Program-made: the position numbers and the translations under genes
DNA from: DATHSN01 sp035464115
Lineage (GTDB): Bacteria; Actinomycetota; Acidimicrobiia; Acidimicrobiales; SKKL01
Direction: 5' to 3'
DNA: 33,982 nucleotides
NCBI GenBank assembly: GCA_035464115.1
Contig: DATHSN010000261.1
Coordinates: 1 to 33,982, forward strand
In this document: positions 9,304 to 15,778 of the stretch, piece after piece
How the letters are laid out: every line of letters begins with the position of its first letter
How positions within the stretch are numbered: position 1 is the first letter of the stretch
Notes under the pieces: generated by a model
Seen by the model: the letters and a program-made list of their open reading frames with translations, nothing else
The model's database searches: none
What the model was told of the DNA's origin: nothing

Positions 9304-9570
9304 TCAACCAGAGCGATAGACGTCGGCGCGGTGGTCGACCCGGACGACCCTCACCGTGTTGGCCTCGTCGTCGATGCGATAGACGAGCCGGTACGCCCCA
9401 CGACGGGCCGACCAGTAGCCCTCGAGCTCTCGCTGCAAGGGCTTCCCGACCCGCCGAGGCTCCTCGATCAACGGGCCGACCATGAACTCGACGATCGCCG
9501 CCGCCACCCGCTCGGGCAGCCTCGCCAGTGTCCGTTCGGCTGCTGGAGCGACGAGCAGTCGCCACCCCAT
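9304..9570 (-). CDS. RelE/ParE-family toxin (type II toxin-antitoxin)
   Basis: The product is 88 aa, a normal RelE length. The C-terminal half has the family pattern of a basic loop and beta strands: GYWSARRGAYRLVYRIDDE then TVRVVRVDHRADVY. RelE-type toxins cleave mRNA on the ribosome. ParE-type relatives poison gyrase, and the sequence does not settle which applies. Its ATG shares one base with the antitoxin stop (TGATG), the usual coupled antitoxin-first order. The pair sits on the - strand between two + strand genes, as an inserted cassette would. Confidence 0.88.
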   Translation of the reverse strand: MGWRLLVAPAAERTLARLPERVAAAIVEFMVGPLIEEPRRVGKPLQRELEGYWSARRGAYRLVYRIDDEANTVRVVRVDHRADVYRSG

Positions 9571-9845
9571 CAGGACGTGAGGTACGTGGCGCGCAACGCA
9601 GCTGCGTCGACGGCCTTGCCGGCGTCGATGTCGGCCTCCGCCTTTCGGATGGCTCGCATCGCCTTCGGATCCGAGAGGAGGTCGAGGGTGTCTTCGAGCG
9701 CCTCCAAGTCGTCTGGGCTCAAGATGACCGCCGCCGGGCGGCCGTTGCGGGTCAGCACCACCCGGTCATGGCGCCCTTCGACGCCGTCGACGATCTCCGA
9801 CAGCCGCTTCTTGATCTCAGCGAGTGGAAGGGTCACTTCGGACAT
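9570..9845 (-). CDS. Phd/YefM-family antitoxin
   Basis: This 91-aa protein has the Phd/YefM N-terminal DNA-binding pattern: SEVTLPLAEIKKRLSEIVD, then a strand segment DRVVLTRNGRPAAVILSPDDLEALE. An acidic, helical C-terminus follows that would wrap the toxin. The open frame continues to 9929. ATG 9845 is chosen because the conserved domain begins there and a TAGAAT -10-like box lies 7 bases upstream, suggesting a leaderless or near-leaderless message. It overlaps the toxin gene by one base. Such antitoxins repress their own promoter, and a short inverted repeat covers the -10 box here. Confidence 0.88.
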   Translation of the reverse strand: MSEVTLPLAEIKKRLSEIVDGVEGRHDRVVLTRNGRPAAVILSPDDLEALEDTLDLLSDPKAMRAIRKAEADIDAGKAVDAAALRATYLTS

Positions 9846-9849
9846 GACC

Positions 9850-9860
9850 ACTATTCTAGT
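9850..9860 (-). promoter_or_regulatory. Probable promoter -10 box and operator of the toxin-antitoxin pair
   Basis: The perfect inverted repeat ACTA-TTC-TAGT overlaps TAGAAT (- strand, 9858-9853), 7 bases before the antitoxin ATG. No good -35 hexamer is visible about 17 bases further up. An antitoxin-bound palindrome over the -10 box is the usual autoregulation layout of type II systems. The site lies in the 98-base divergent gap to the GH13 gene. Function is inferred from position only. Confidence 0.5.
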
Positions 9861-9943
9861 CACATCGCGACAGGTGCTGGCCCGAGCGATGAGCGGCACG
9901 GGGCACGACCCGCAGGGACGGATACCCACGCGATGATCGAGCG

Positions 9944-11551
9944 ATGAGCACTCGAGCCGAGCAGCGCTGGTGGGACGGGGCGGTCGTCTACCAGGTGTAC
10001 CCCCGGTCGTTCGCCGACCACGACGGCGACGGCCTCGGCGACCTGCGGGGCGTCCTCGACCACGTCGACCACATCGCCCGGCTCGGGGTCGACGCGGTGT
10101 GGCTGTCGCCGTTCTACCCCTCGCCCATGGCCGACATGGGCTACGACGTCGCCGACCACTGCGACGTCGATCCCCGGTTCGGCACCCTGGCCGACATCGA
10201 CGCGGTGATCGCCGCGGCGCACGACCGGGGCCTGCGCGTCATCGTCGACATCGTCCCCAACCACACCAGCGACCAGCACCCCTGGTTCCTCGCCTCACGC
10301 CGCAGCCGCGACGACGAGCACCGCGGCTGGTACATCTGGGCCGACAGCGCGCCCGACGGCGGCCCGCCCAACAACTGGCGGGCCAACTTCACCGGCGACA
10401 CCGAGTGGGTGCGCGACGACGACGGCCAGCTGGTGCTGCGCCGGGGGCTGGGCGAGGTCGCCGCCCGGGCCAGCTCGGCGTGGACGTGGGACGACGCCAC
10501 CGGCCAGTGGTACCTGCACACGTTCCTGCCCGAGCAGCCCGACCTCGAGTGGCGCCACCCGGCGGTGGAGGCCGCCCAGCACGACGTGCTGCGCTTCTGG
10601 CTCGACCGGGGCGTCGACGGGTTCCGGGTCGATGCCATCGTCACGCTGGGCAAGCCCGAGGGGCTCCCCGACGTCCCACCCGAGCTGGCGGCGCTGCCCG
10701 AGGCCGGGCTCACCGACCACGACTTCACCCGCGACAAGATCCGGCGCATGCAGCGGGTCCTCGCCGAGCGGGGCCCGGGCCACATGATGCTCGGTGAGGT
10801 GGCGGGCGACGACGTCGCCGCGGTGCGGGCGTTCGTCGGTCCCGAGCTGTTCGACCTGGCCTTCGTGTGGCCGGCGCTGCGCGAGCGGTGGGACCCCGAC
10901 GGCTGGCGCACCCACGTCGACGCGGCCGAGCACCACCACGGCGACGGCACCGAGCCGGCGTGGGTGCTGTCGAACCACGACCTCCCGCGCCACGCCGACC
11001 GCTACGGCAGCGAGGCCCGCGCCCGGGCCGCCGCGGTGCTGCTGCTCACCCTGCGGGGGGCGGCGGTGATCTACGCCGGCGAGGAGCTCGGGCTGGTCGA
11101 CGCCGACATCGACCCGGCGCAGCGGATCGACCCGGGCGGCCGCGACGGCTGCCGGGCCCCCATCCCCTGGACGGCGGCCCCCGGCCACGGCTGGGGACCC
11201 GAGCCGTGGCTCCCGTTCCCCCGCAACGCCGCCACCCACCACGTCGAGGCCCAGGAGGCCGATCCGGGCTCGATGCTGCACCTCTACCGCCGGCTGCTCG
11301 CCGCCCGCCGGGCGAGCCCGGCGCTGCGCACCGGCCGGTTCACGTGGCTCGACGCGCCCGCCGGCGTGCTCGCCTGGGCCCGCGCGACCGAGGGCGACGA
11401 GCGGCGCGTCGTCGTGTCGTTCGTCGCCCGGCCGACGACCGTGGCGGTCGACGGCGACTGGCAGGTCGAGATCTCGAGCCAGGGCGACCACGACCGCCCG
11501 TGGGACGGTCACCTCGCCCCGGACGAGGCCGTGGTGCTGCGCCCCCGCTGA
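9944..11551 (+). CDS. GH13 alpha-glucosidase / oligo-1,6-glucosidase-like alpha-amylase family enzyme
   Basis: This 535-aa enzyme would hydrolyse or transfer alpha-glucosyl units of short oligosaccharides. The N-terminus WWDGAVVYQVYPRSF and the segments DIVPNHTS (region I), GFRVDAI (region II, nucleophile Asp230), MLGEV (acid/base Glu285) and LSNHDLPRH (region IV, Asp346) are the GH13 signatures. The family's catalytic triad is complete. The late RIDPGGRDGCRAPIPW segment is typical of the oligo-1,6-glucosidase/alpha-glucosidase group. There is no signal peptide, so it should be cytoplasmic. No transporter or other sugar gene sits beside it; a second, different GH13 gene lies at 28766. ATG 9944 is chosen because it directly precedes the conserved N-terminus. 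No strong ribosome binding site is visible. Confidence 0.92.
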   Translation: MSTRAEQRWWDGAVVYQVYPRSFADHDGDGLGDLRGVLDHVDHIARLGVDAVWLSPFYPSPMADMGYDVADHCDVDPRFGTLADIDAVIAAAHDRGLRVIVDIVPNHTSDQHPWFLASRRSRDDEHRGWYIWADSAPDGGPPNNWRANFTGDTEWVRDDDGQLVLRRGLGEVAARASSAWTWDDATGQWYLHTFLPEQPDLEWRHPAVEAAQHDVLRFWLDRGVDGFRVDAIVTLGKPEGLPDVPPELAALPEAGLTDHDFTRDKIRRMQRVLAERGPGHMMLGEVAGDDVAAVRAFVGPELFDLAFVWPALRERWDPDGWRTHVDAAEHHHGDGTEPAWVLSNHDLPRHADRYGSEARARAAAVLLLTLRGAAVIYAGEELGLVDADIDPAQRIDPGGRDGCRAPIPWTAAPGHGWGPEPWLPFPRNAATHHVEAQEADPGSMLHLYRRLLAARRASPALRTGRFTWLDAPAGVLAWARATEGDERRVVVSFVARPTTVAVDGDWQVEISSQGDHDRPWDGHLAPDEAVVLRPR

Positions 11552-11580
11552 CCGGCGCCGCGGGGAACATCACGACCGAC

Positions 11581-11607
11581 CGGCGGGTTCCTGCGGTGTG
11601 CCCGCCG
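11581..11607 (+). terminator. GC-rich hairpin after the GH13 gene, possible terminator
   Basis: A perfect 7-bp inverted repeat (CGGCGGG and CCCGCCG, 13-base loop) starts 30 bases after the GH13 stop. There is no T-run, so it would be a weak or non-canonical terminator. In DNA this GC-rich chance repeats are common. It lies in the 90-base gap before the small membrane protein. Confidence 0.35.
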
Positions 11608-11641
11608 CCCACCACCCGCTGCTCATCGTCGCCCCGCCACC

Positions 11642-11830
11642 ATGACCGACGTGCTCACCGAGATCATCCTGCCCCGGACCGACGCCGGCGTGTTGGCCCA
11701 GGCCATCGGCGCCGGCCTGGTGTTCCTGATCGCGCTCGTGCTGGTGCGCCGACAGCCCGAGCTGCGGCTGTTGGTGCTCGGGATCGCCACCATGACCGCC
11801 GCCGGGTTCGGCCTGCGAGCCCTGCACTGA
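11642..11830 (+). CDS. Small two-segment membrane protein, function unknown
   Basis: A 62-aa open frame with two hydrophobic stretches (about residues 17-36 and 42-60) separated by RRQPE, which would make a helical hairpin in the membrane. I do not recognise a family. No clear ribosome binding site precedes ATG 11642. It ends 40 bases before the peroxiredoxin-like gene on the same strand and may share its transcript. The opposite strand is also open here, so coding status is only moderately supported. The clean hydrophobic pattern is the main argument in favour. Confidence 0.5.
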   Translation: MTDVLTEIILPRTDAGVLAQAIGAGLVFLIALVLVRRQPELRLLVLGIATMTAAGFGLRALH

Positions 11831-11870
11831 GATCCACCACCGACCCCCCCCCGACCCCAGGAGACCGACG

Positions 11871-12395
11871 ATGACGTTGGCGATCGGCGCACAGGTGCCC
11901 GAGATCGAGCTGAGCGACCATGCCGGAGAGCCCTGGCGACTGAGCGACCACCGGGGCCGCCCGGTGGTGCTGGTGCTGCACCGCCACCTGGCCTGACTCC
12001 CCTGCCAGGAGCACGTGATCGCCGTGCGCGATCACCACGACCACTTCGGTGACGCCGAGATCGCCGTCGTCACCTTCGGCGACCCGTCGCGCCTCGGCGC
12101 CCACCGACAGCACCTCGGCGTCCCGTTCCCCGTGCTCGCCGACCCCGCCCTCGCCGTGTACGGGCTGTTCGGGGTGGCGCGGGGCAGCCGGCGCCAGGTG
12201 TGGTCGGCGGGCACCCTGCGCATGTACGCCCGCCTGCTGCGCGACGGGCGCCGCCTCCAGCGCTCCACCGAGGACGTCCGCCAGCTCGGTGCCGACGCGG
12301 TGATCGGGCGCGACGGCCGGTTGCGCTACCTGTCGCGCCCGTCGAGCCCCGACACCCGCCCGCCCGTCGCCGAGCTCATCGCCGCCCTCGACTGA
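11871..12395 (+). CDS. Peroxiredoxin-like (AhpC/TSA) selenoprotein with in-frame TGA read as selenocysteine (UxxC)
   Basis: Reading through one TGA (11994-11996) gives a continuous 174-residue thioredoxin-fold protein. The N-terminus MTLAIGAQVPEIELSD and the strand RPVVLVLHRHLA are standard redoxin features; the active site reads RHLA-U42-LPC45-QEHV. Relatives of the AhpC-TSA_2/Prx-like group have Cys at that position (RHxxCxxCxEH), so TGA replaces exactly the expected nucleophile. Downstream the frame stays redoxin-like (AVVTFGD, LGVPFPVLADP, YGLFGV) to a TGA at 12393-12395. AGGAG at 11859-11863 lies 7 bases before ATG 11871. A hairpin fitting a bacterial SECIS element follows the TGA (12015-12035). 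The product would reduce peroxides or other oxidants with selenol chemistry, probably recharged by the nearby glutaredoxin or thioredoxin. No selA, selB, selC or selD is in this window. The alternatives are a nonsense mutation or a TGC-to-TGA sequencing error. Confidence 0.82.
12015..12035 (+). promoter_or_regulatory. Candidate bacterial SECIS hairpin for the UGA at 11994
   Basis: GTGATCGC (12015-12022) pairs perfectly with GCGATCAC (12028-12035) around the 5-base loop CGTGC. The stem begins 18 bases after the UGA and the loop begins 26 bases after it. The second loop base is G, followed by U. As I recall the bacterial model, SelB needs a short stem about 16-37 bases past the UGA with G among the first loop bases, and E. 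coli fdhF uses a GU there. A weaker 4-bp hairpin (11997-12011) also lies directly after the UGA. Confidence 0.7.
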
Positions 12396-12419
12396 GCAAC
12401 CGGGCGTTCCCCCTACCGC

Positions 12420-12752
12420 TCAGCCGCCGAGGGCGCGGGCGATCCAGCGCGAGACCCGCCCGGGCTGTGGGGGCTGGTACCCGGCGGGCACGGCGTCGGG
12501 TGCGTGGCGCGATGCCACGGCCAGGACCTCGTGGAGGCTCGGGTTGACCAGCGCCACCTCGCCCACCGCCACCGTCGGCACCGTCTCGTTGCCGCGAGCC
12601 ACCGACCGTACGAACGCGGCGCCGTCGGGGTCGTCCCAGATGTTGACCAACCGGTGGGGCACCCCGGCCCGGTCGAGGCGCAGCCGCAGCGAGCTGCAGA
12701 ACATGCAGCCCGGCCGCCAGTACACCGTCACCTCGCCGTGCGCCTCGTCCAT
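12420..12752 (-). CDS. Glutaredoxin-family protein, mycoredoxin-like (CxxC)
   Basis: A 110-aa glutaredoxin fold with VTVYWRPGCMFCSSLRLRLD holding Cys16 and Cys19, and the cis-Pro region ETVPTVAVGEVALVNPS. In actinobacteria such proteins reduce mycothiolated proteins or other disulfides. The C-terminal 30 residues (Pro-rich, then basic) extend past the core. The frame stays open to ATG 12803; ATG 12752 is chosen because it starts just before the first strand, and the longer start would add 17 residues with no domain sense. It lies downstream of the disulfide reductase on the same strand and converges with the selenoprotein gene, with 24 bases between stops. That suggests one thiol-redox group. 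Confidence 0.82.
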   Translation of the reverse strand: MDEAHGEVTVYWRPGCMFCSSLRLRLDRAGVPHRLVNIWDDPDGAAFVRSVARGNETVPTVAVGEVALVNPSLHEVLAVASRHAPDAVPAGYQPPQPGRVSRWIARALGG

Positions 12753-12822
12753 GTCCACCAGAACCCGGCCCAGGCCGCGTCGATTCCCGGTCGGGACCGG
12801 CACGTCGGCAGCGCCCGCGGGA

Positions 12823-14211
12823 TCAGGCCTCGATGCGGTCGAGAGCGTCCTCGATGCCGCGGTGGAACGTGGGGTAGGCCCAGATCATCGTGCGCAGCGT
12901 CGACAGGGGGACCTCGGCGTGCACCGCCAGGGCGAGCAGGCCGAGGACCTCGCCGCCGTTGGGTCCGACGGCGGTGGCGCCGACGAGCACGCCGTGCTGG
13001 CGGTCGGCCACCAGCTTGATGATGCCCTCGTTGCCCGCCTTGTGGATCCAGCCTCGGGCGGTGTGGGGCACGAGCGTGGAGCCGACGGCCACGTCGATGC
13101 CGGCCTCGCGGGCCTGGGCCTCGGTGAGCCCGGCGGCGCCGACCTCGGGATCGGTGAACGTCACCCGGGGCAGCGCGGCGTAGTCGGCGGTCTCGTGGGG
13201 CTGGCCGAGGATGTCGGCGACGGCGATGGCGGCCTGGTACATGCCCACGTGGGTGAAGGCGCCCTTGCCGGTGATGTCGCCGACCGCCCACACCCCGTCG
13301 GTCACCCGCAGGTGCTCGTCGACCGGCACGAAGCGGTCGCCGGGATCGATGCCGATGGCGTCGGCGCCGATGGCTCCGAGGTCGGTGCGCCGACCCGTGG
13401 CCACCAACAGCTGGTCGGCGGTGAGCGTGGAGCCGTCGGCCAGCTCGACGGTGAAGCGGTCGTCGGTGTGGGAGACGCCCGAGGCGCTCACCCCGACCCG
13501 GACCCCGATGCCCTCGGCCTCGAGGACCTCGGCCACCAGCTCGCCGGCCTCGGGCTCCTCGAGGGGCAGCAGCCGGTCCATCGCCTCGACCACGGTGACC
13601 TTCACGCCGAAGCGGGCGAACACCTGCGACAGCTCGAGCCCGATGGCCCCGCCGCCGAGCACCACGAGCGAGCCGGGCAGCTGGGTGACCTCGATGGCCT
13701 CGCGGTTCGTCCAGTAGGGCGTGTCGGCCAGGCCGGGGATCGGAGGGACCGCGGCGGACGTGCCGGTCGCGACCACGATGCCGGTGCGGGCGGTGAAGGT
13801 GCGGTCGCCGACCGCCACGGTGCTCGGCCCGGTGATGCGACCGTGGCCCCGCACGAAGCGACCGCCCTTGCCCTCGAAGCGCTCCACGGCGACGGTGTCG
13901 TCCCAGTCGTCGGTGGCCTCGGCCCGGATGCGCGCGGCGACGGGAGCCCAGTCGGGGGTGACCTCGGCCTTGCCGGCCAGGCCGTCGACCCGCCGGGCCT
14001 CGGCGAGGGTGTGGGCGGCCCGGATCATCATCTTCGACGGGACGCAGCCCCAGTAGGGGCACTCGCCCCCGACCAGCTCGCGGTCGATGCCGACCACCGA
14101 CAGGCCGGCCTCGGCCAGCTGACCGGCGACCGACTCGCCCGCCGGTCCCATGCCGATCACCACCACGTCGACGGTGTCGGTGCTCGTGCTGGTCTGCTCG
14201 TTGGCGCTCAT
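12823..14211 (-). CDS. FAD-dependent pyridine nucleotide-disulfide oxidoreductase (lipoamide dehydrogenase / mercuric reductase-like)
   Basis: This 462-aa flavoprotein would move electrons from NAD(P)H through FAD and a redox disulfide to a small-molecule or protein disulfide. FAD binding starts with VVVIGMGPAGES. The redox pair is Cys51 and Cys56 in GGECPYWGCVPSK. The NAD(P) Rossmann motif is LVVLGGGAIGLEL, then the second FAD motif VWAVGDITGKGAFTH and a dimerisation domain ending AYPTFHRGIEDAL. The last motif has Tyr where lipoamide dehydrogenase and glutathione reductase have the catalytic His of HPT. Start ATG 14211 is set by GGAGA 7 bases upstream; the longer frame to 14298 lacks this. 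It is upstream of the glutaredoxin gene and likely co-transcribed. The substrate could be mycothione, another disulfide, or none of the classic ones. Confidence 0.88.
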   Translation of the reverse strand: MSANEQTSTSTDTVDVVVIGMGPAGESVAGQLAEAGLSVVGIDRELVGGECPYWGCVPSKMMIRAAHTLAEARRVDGLAGKAEVTPDWAPVAARIRAEATDDWDDTVAVERFEGKGGRFVRGHGRITGPSTVAVGDRTFTARTGIVVATGTSAAVPPIPGLADTPYWTNREAIEVTQLPGSLVVLGGGAIGLELSQVFARFGVKVTVVEAMDRLLPLEEPEAGELVAEVLEAEGIGVRVGVSASGVSHTDDRFTVELADGSTLTADQLLVATGRRTDLGAIGADAIGIDPGDRFVPVDEHLRVTDGVWAVGDITGKGAFTHVGMYQAAIAVADILGQPHETADYAALPRVTFTDPEVGAAGLTEAQAREAGIDVAVGSTLVPHTARGWIHKAGNEGIIKLVADRQHGVLVGATAVGPNGGEVLGLLALAVHAEVPLSTLRTMIWAYPTFHRGIEDALDRIEA

Positions 14212-14329
14212 GTGCGTGTCTCCTTCGGCGTCCGGCCGCCACCGGGGGACCGGAGGTGCGATCGTCTCGAGAGGGGAACCGGTGGGCGCCCGTCGCATTC
14301 CACGTACCCGGCTCCCGGCGCTCCCAACA

Positions 14330-15685
14330 TCACGACCCCTCGAACACCCGGGCGTCGGGGAAGAACCCGGCCCACGCGAACCAGAACTCGTTGCGGTGGG
14401 TGACGGTGGCCAGCGCCTCGCCGGCGAGCTCGCCGGCGACCGCCTGGCCGAGCAGGTTCCACTCGGTCCCCGTCTCGGTGTCGCGGAACCGGCCGTCGTC
14501 AGCGGCCTCGAAGGTGAGGGAGCGGTCGCCGACGCGAGGATCGAAGGCGATGGCGGTGCCGATGGCCTGGCTGTCGGCGATGCGGCCGGCGTCGAGGGCG
14601 TCGACCGTGCCGCCGCCCCACCACACCACGACCGGCTCGCCGCCCACGGTGTCGTTCACCACGAGCTCCGATTCGAGGACGCTGAACGGGTAGGCCGTCT
14701 CCTCACCACCGGCGCTCACCCCGACGACCCGCTCGAGGGCCGGGAAGCGGGGGTCGACCTCCGGAGCGAAGAAGCCGCCGATGGGCCCATCGCCGGAGCT
14801 GTAACCGACGTAGGGGTTGGCGCCGTAGGAGATGCCGAACCCGGTCTCGCGCGACAGCGATCGGCCCTCGGGGAACGATGTCGCGAACTGCTCGAACGAC
14901 ACGATCGCCGTGCTGACCGGGGCCAGCTGCGTGCCGGCGAGCTCGCCGACGATGCCCTCGCCGGTGATCTGCTGCCACAGCGTGGTGGTGGCGTCGTCCC
15001 ACATCACCAGGTCGCTCAACCGCAACAGGCCCGACACGCCGAAGCGCAGCACCTCCCCGTCGACCCGTCGGTCGAAGCTGAGCGCGGTGTTGCACAGCGG
15101 GCAGAACGTGACGGCCACGGGCACGTCGCCGAACCGGTCGTTGACGATCTCGTGGCGGGTGAGGATCGACAACGGGTAGAAGCGCGCCTCGCCGTCGACC
15201 TGCACCAGGGCGCCCGGCTCGGCGGGACGCAACCAGGTGGCGGCCTGGGCGGGCGTCTCGAAGGTGGGGACGTCGATCGGTGGGATGGCGTCGCGGGGAT
15301 CGACCCGGCCGATCCCGAGCGCGATCTCGGACACGTCGACGGTGCGGCGGGTCCAGTCGGTCGGCCACGGCTCGGACGCCTGGGCGACGTCACCGGCGAG
15401 GGCCCCGCGCCCGTCGGGGTCGTCGATGACGTCGGTGTCGGCGTTGCCGCTCGTCACCCCGCCGTCGAGGTCGAACGGCTCGTCGGTCTCGGTCGGCGAG
15501 AACAGCGGCGTGTCATCGGCCGTCGCCGCCAGGTCGGTGAGGCCGTCGGCGCTCGGGTCGACGGTGACGTCGGTGCCGTCCGCTGGTGTCGGTGCCGACA
15601 CCTCGGTGTCGTCGTCGCCCGACCCACAGGCTGCGGCGACCAGCCCGAGGGCGGCGAGCGGGGCGAGGATCCTGAGCCTGAGCAT
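14330..15685 (-). CDS. DUF3179-domain lipoprotein
   Basis: A 451-aa secreted lipoprotein. The N-terminus MLRLRILAPLAALGLVAAAC is a short signal peptide ending in a lipobox-like LVAAAC, followed by an acidic low-complexity linker of about 80 residues. The rest is DUF3179, recognised by YPLSILTRHEIVND, VAVTFCPLCNTALSFDRR, SDLVMWDDATTTLWQQ and SLSRETGFGISYGANPY. The biochemical function of DUF3179 is not known to me. The CPLC pair suggests metal or redox roles, but that is speculation. Start ATG 15685 is fixed by the signal peptide, although the frame stays open far upstream. A 118-base gap separates it from the disulfide reductase downstream; I see no clear terminator or promoter in it. Confidence 0.87.
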   Translation of the reverse strand: MLRLRILAPLAALGLVAAACGSGDDDTEVSAPTPADGTDVTVDPSADGLTDLAATADDTPLFSPTETDEPFDLDGGVTSGNADTDVIDDPDGRGALAGDVAQASEPWPTDWTRRTVDVSEIALGIGRVDPRDAIPPIDVPTFETPAQAATWLRPAEPGALVQVDGEARFYPLSILTRHEIVNDRFGDVPVAVTFCPLCNTALSFDRRVDGEVLRFGVSGLLRLSDLVMWDDATTTLWQQITGEGIVGELAGTQLAPVSTAIVSFEQFATSFPEGRSLSRETGFGISYGANPYVGYSSGDGPIGGFFAPEVDPRFPALERVVGVSAGGEETAYPFSVLESELVVNDTVGGEPVVVWWGGGTVDALDAGRIADSQAIGTAIAFDPRVGDRSLTFEAADDGRFRDTETGTEWNLLGQAVAGELAGEALATVTHRNEFWFAWAGFFPDARVFEGS

Positions 15686-15715
15686 GCACCCGGAACCGAC
15701 GAGGCCCCGCGACGA

Positions 15716-15731
15716 TTCCCGAGATCGGGAA
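15716..15731. promoter_or_regulatory. Inverted repeat in a divergent promoter region
   Basis: TTCCCG and CGGGAA are separated by AGAT, making a 16-base palindrome. It lies 31 bases from the DUF3179 start and 48 bases from the LLM oxidoreductase start. Such a site could be bound by a dimeric regulator of both genes. No regulator gene is adjacent, so function is inferred. Confidence 0.35.
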
Positions 15732-15740
15732 CCGCCTCGG

Positions 15741-15766
15741 CCACGCGGGCAGCGCGGCCCGCGTGG
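15741..15766 (+). promoter_or_regulatory. Perfect 10-bp-arm palindrome directly before the LLM gene ribosome binding site
   Basis: CCACGCGGGC and GCCCGCGTGG flank the 6-base loop AGCGCG. The right arm ends at the GGAGGG ribosome binding site of the gene starting at 15779. In RNA it would be a very stable 5' hairpin. It could act as an operator, a translation-control hairpin or a transcription block between the divergent genes. Confidence 0.5.
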
Positions 15767-15778
15767 GAGGGTGACGCC

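Noticed and set aside
9238..9947. Plus-strand open frames covering the toxin-antitoxin genes
   Set aside because: The - strand products match RelE and Phd patterns; the + strand products show no domain.
11994..11996. The TGA in the peroxiredoxin-like gene as a pseudogene mutation or sequencing error
   Set aside because: Not excluded, but less likely: the TGA sits on the expected active-site Cys, there is no other damage, the ribosome binding site is good and a SECIS-like hairpin follows at the right distance.
12015..12395. A shorter redoxin gene starting at ATG 12015 or nearby
   Set aside because: It would lack the first strand and the whole active site, and no ribosome binding site precedes it. 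GTG/ATG starts there fall inside the SECIS stem.
14212..14329. A regulatory structure or small gene in the 118-base gap between the disulfide reductase and the DUF3179 gene
   Set aside because: Only short GC-rich partial repeats are visible; apart from the reductase ribosome binding site nothing could be supported.
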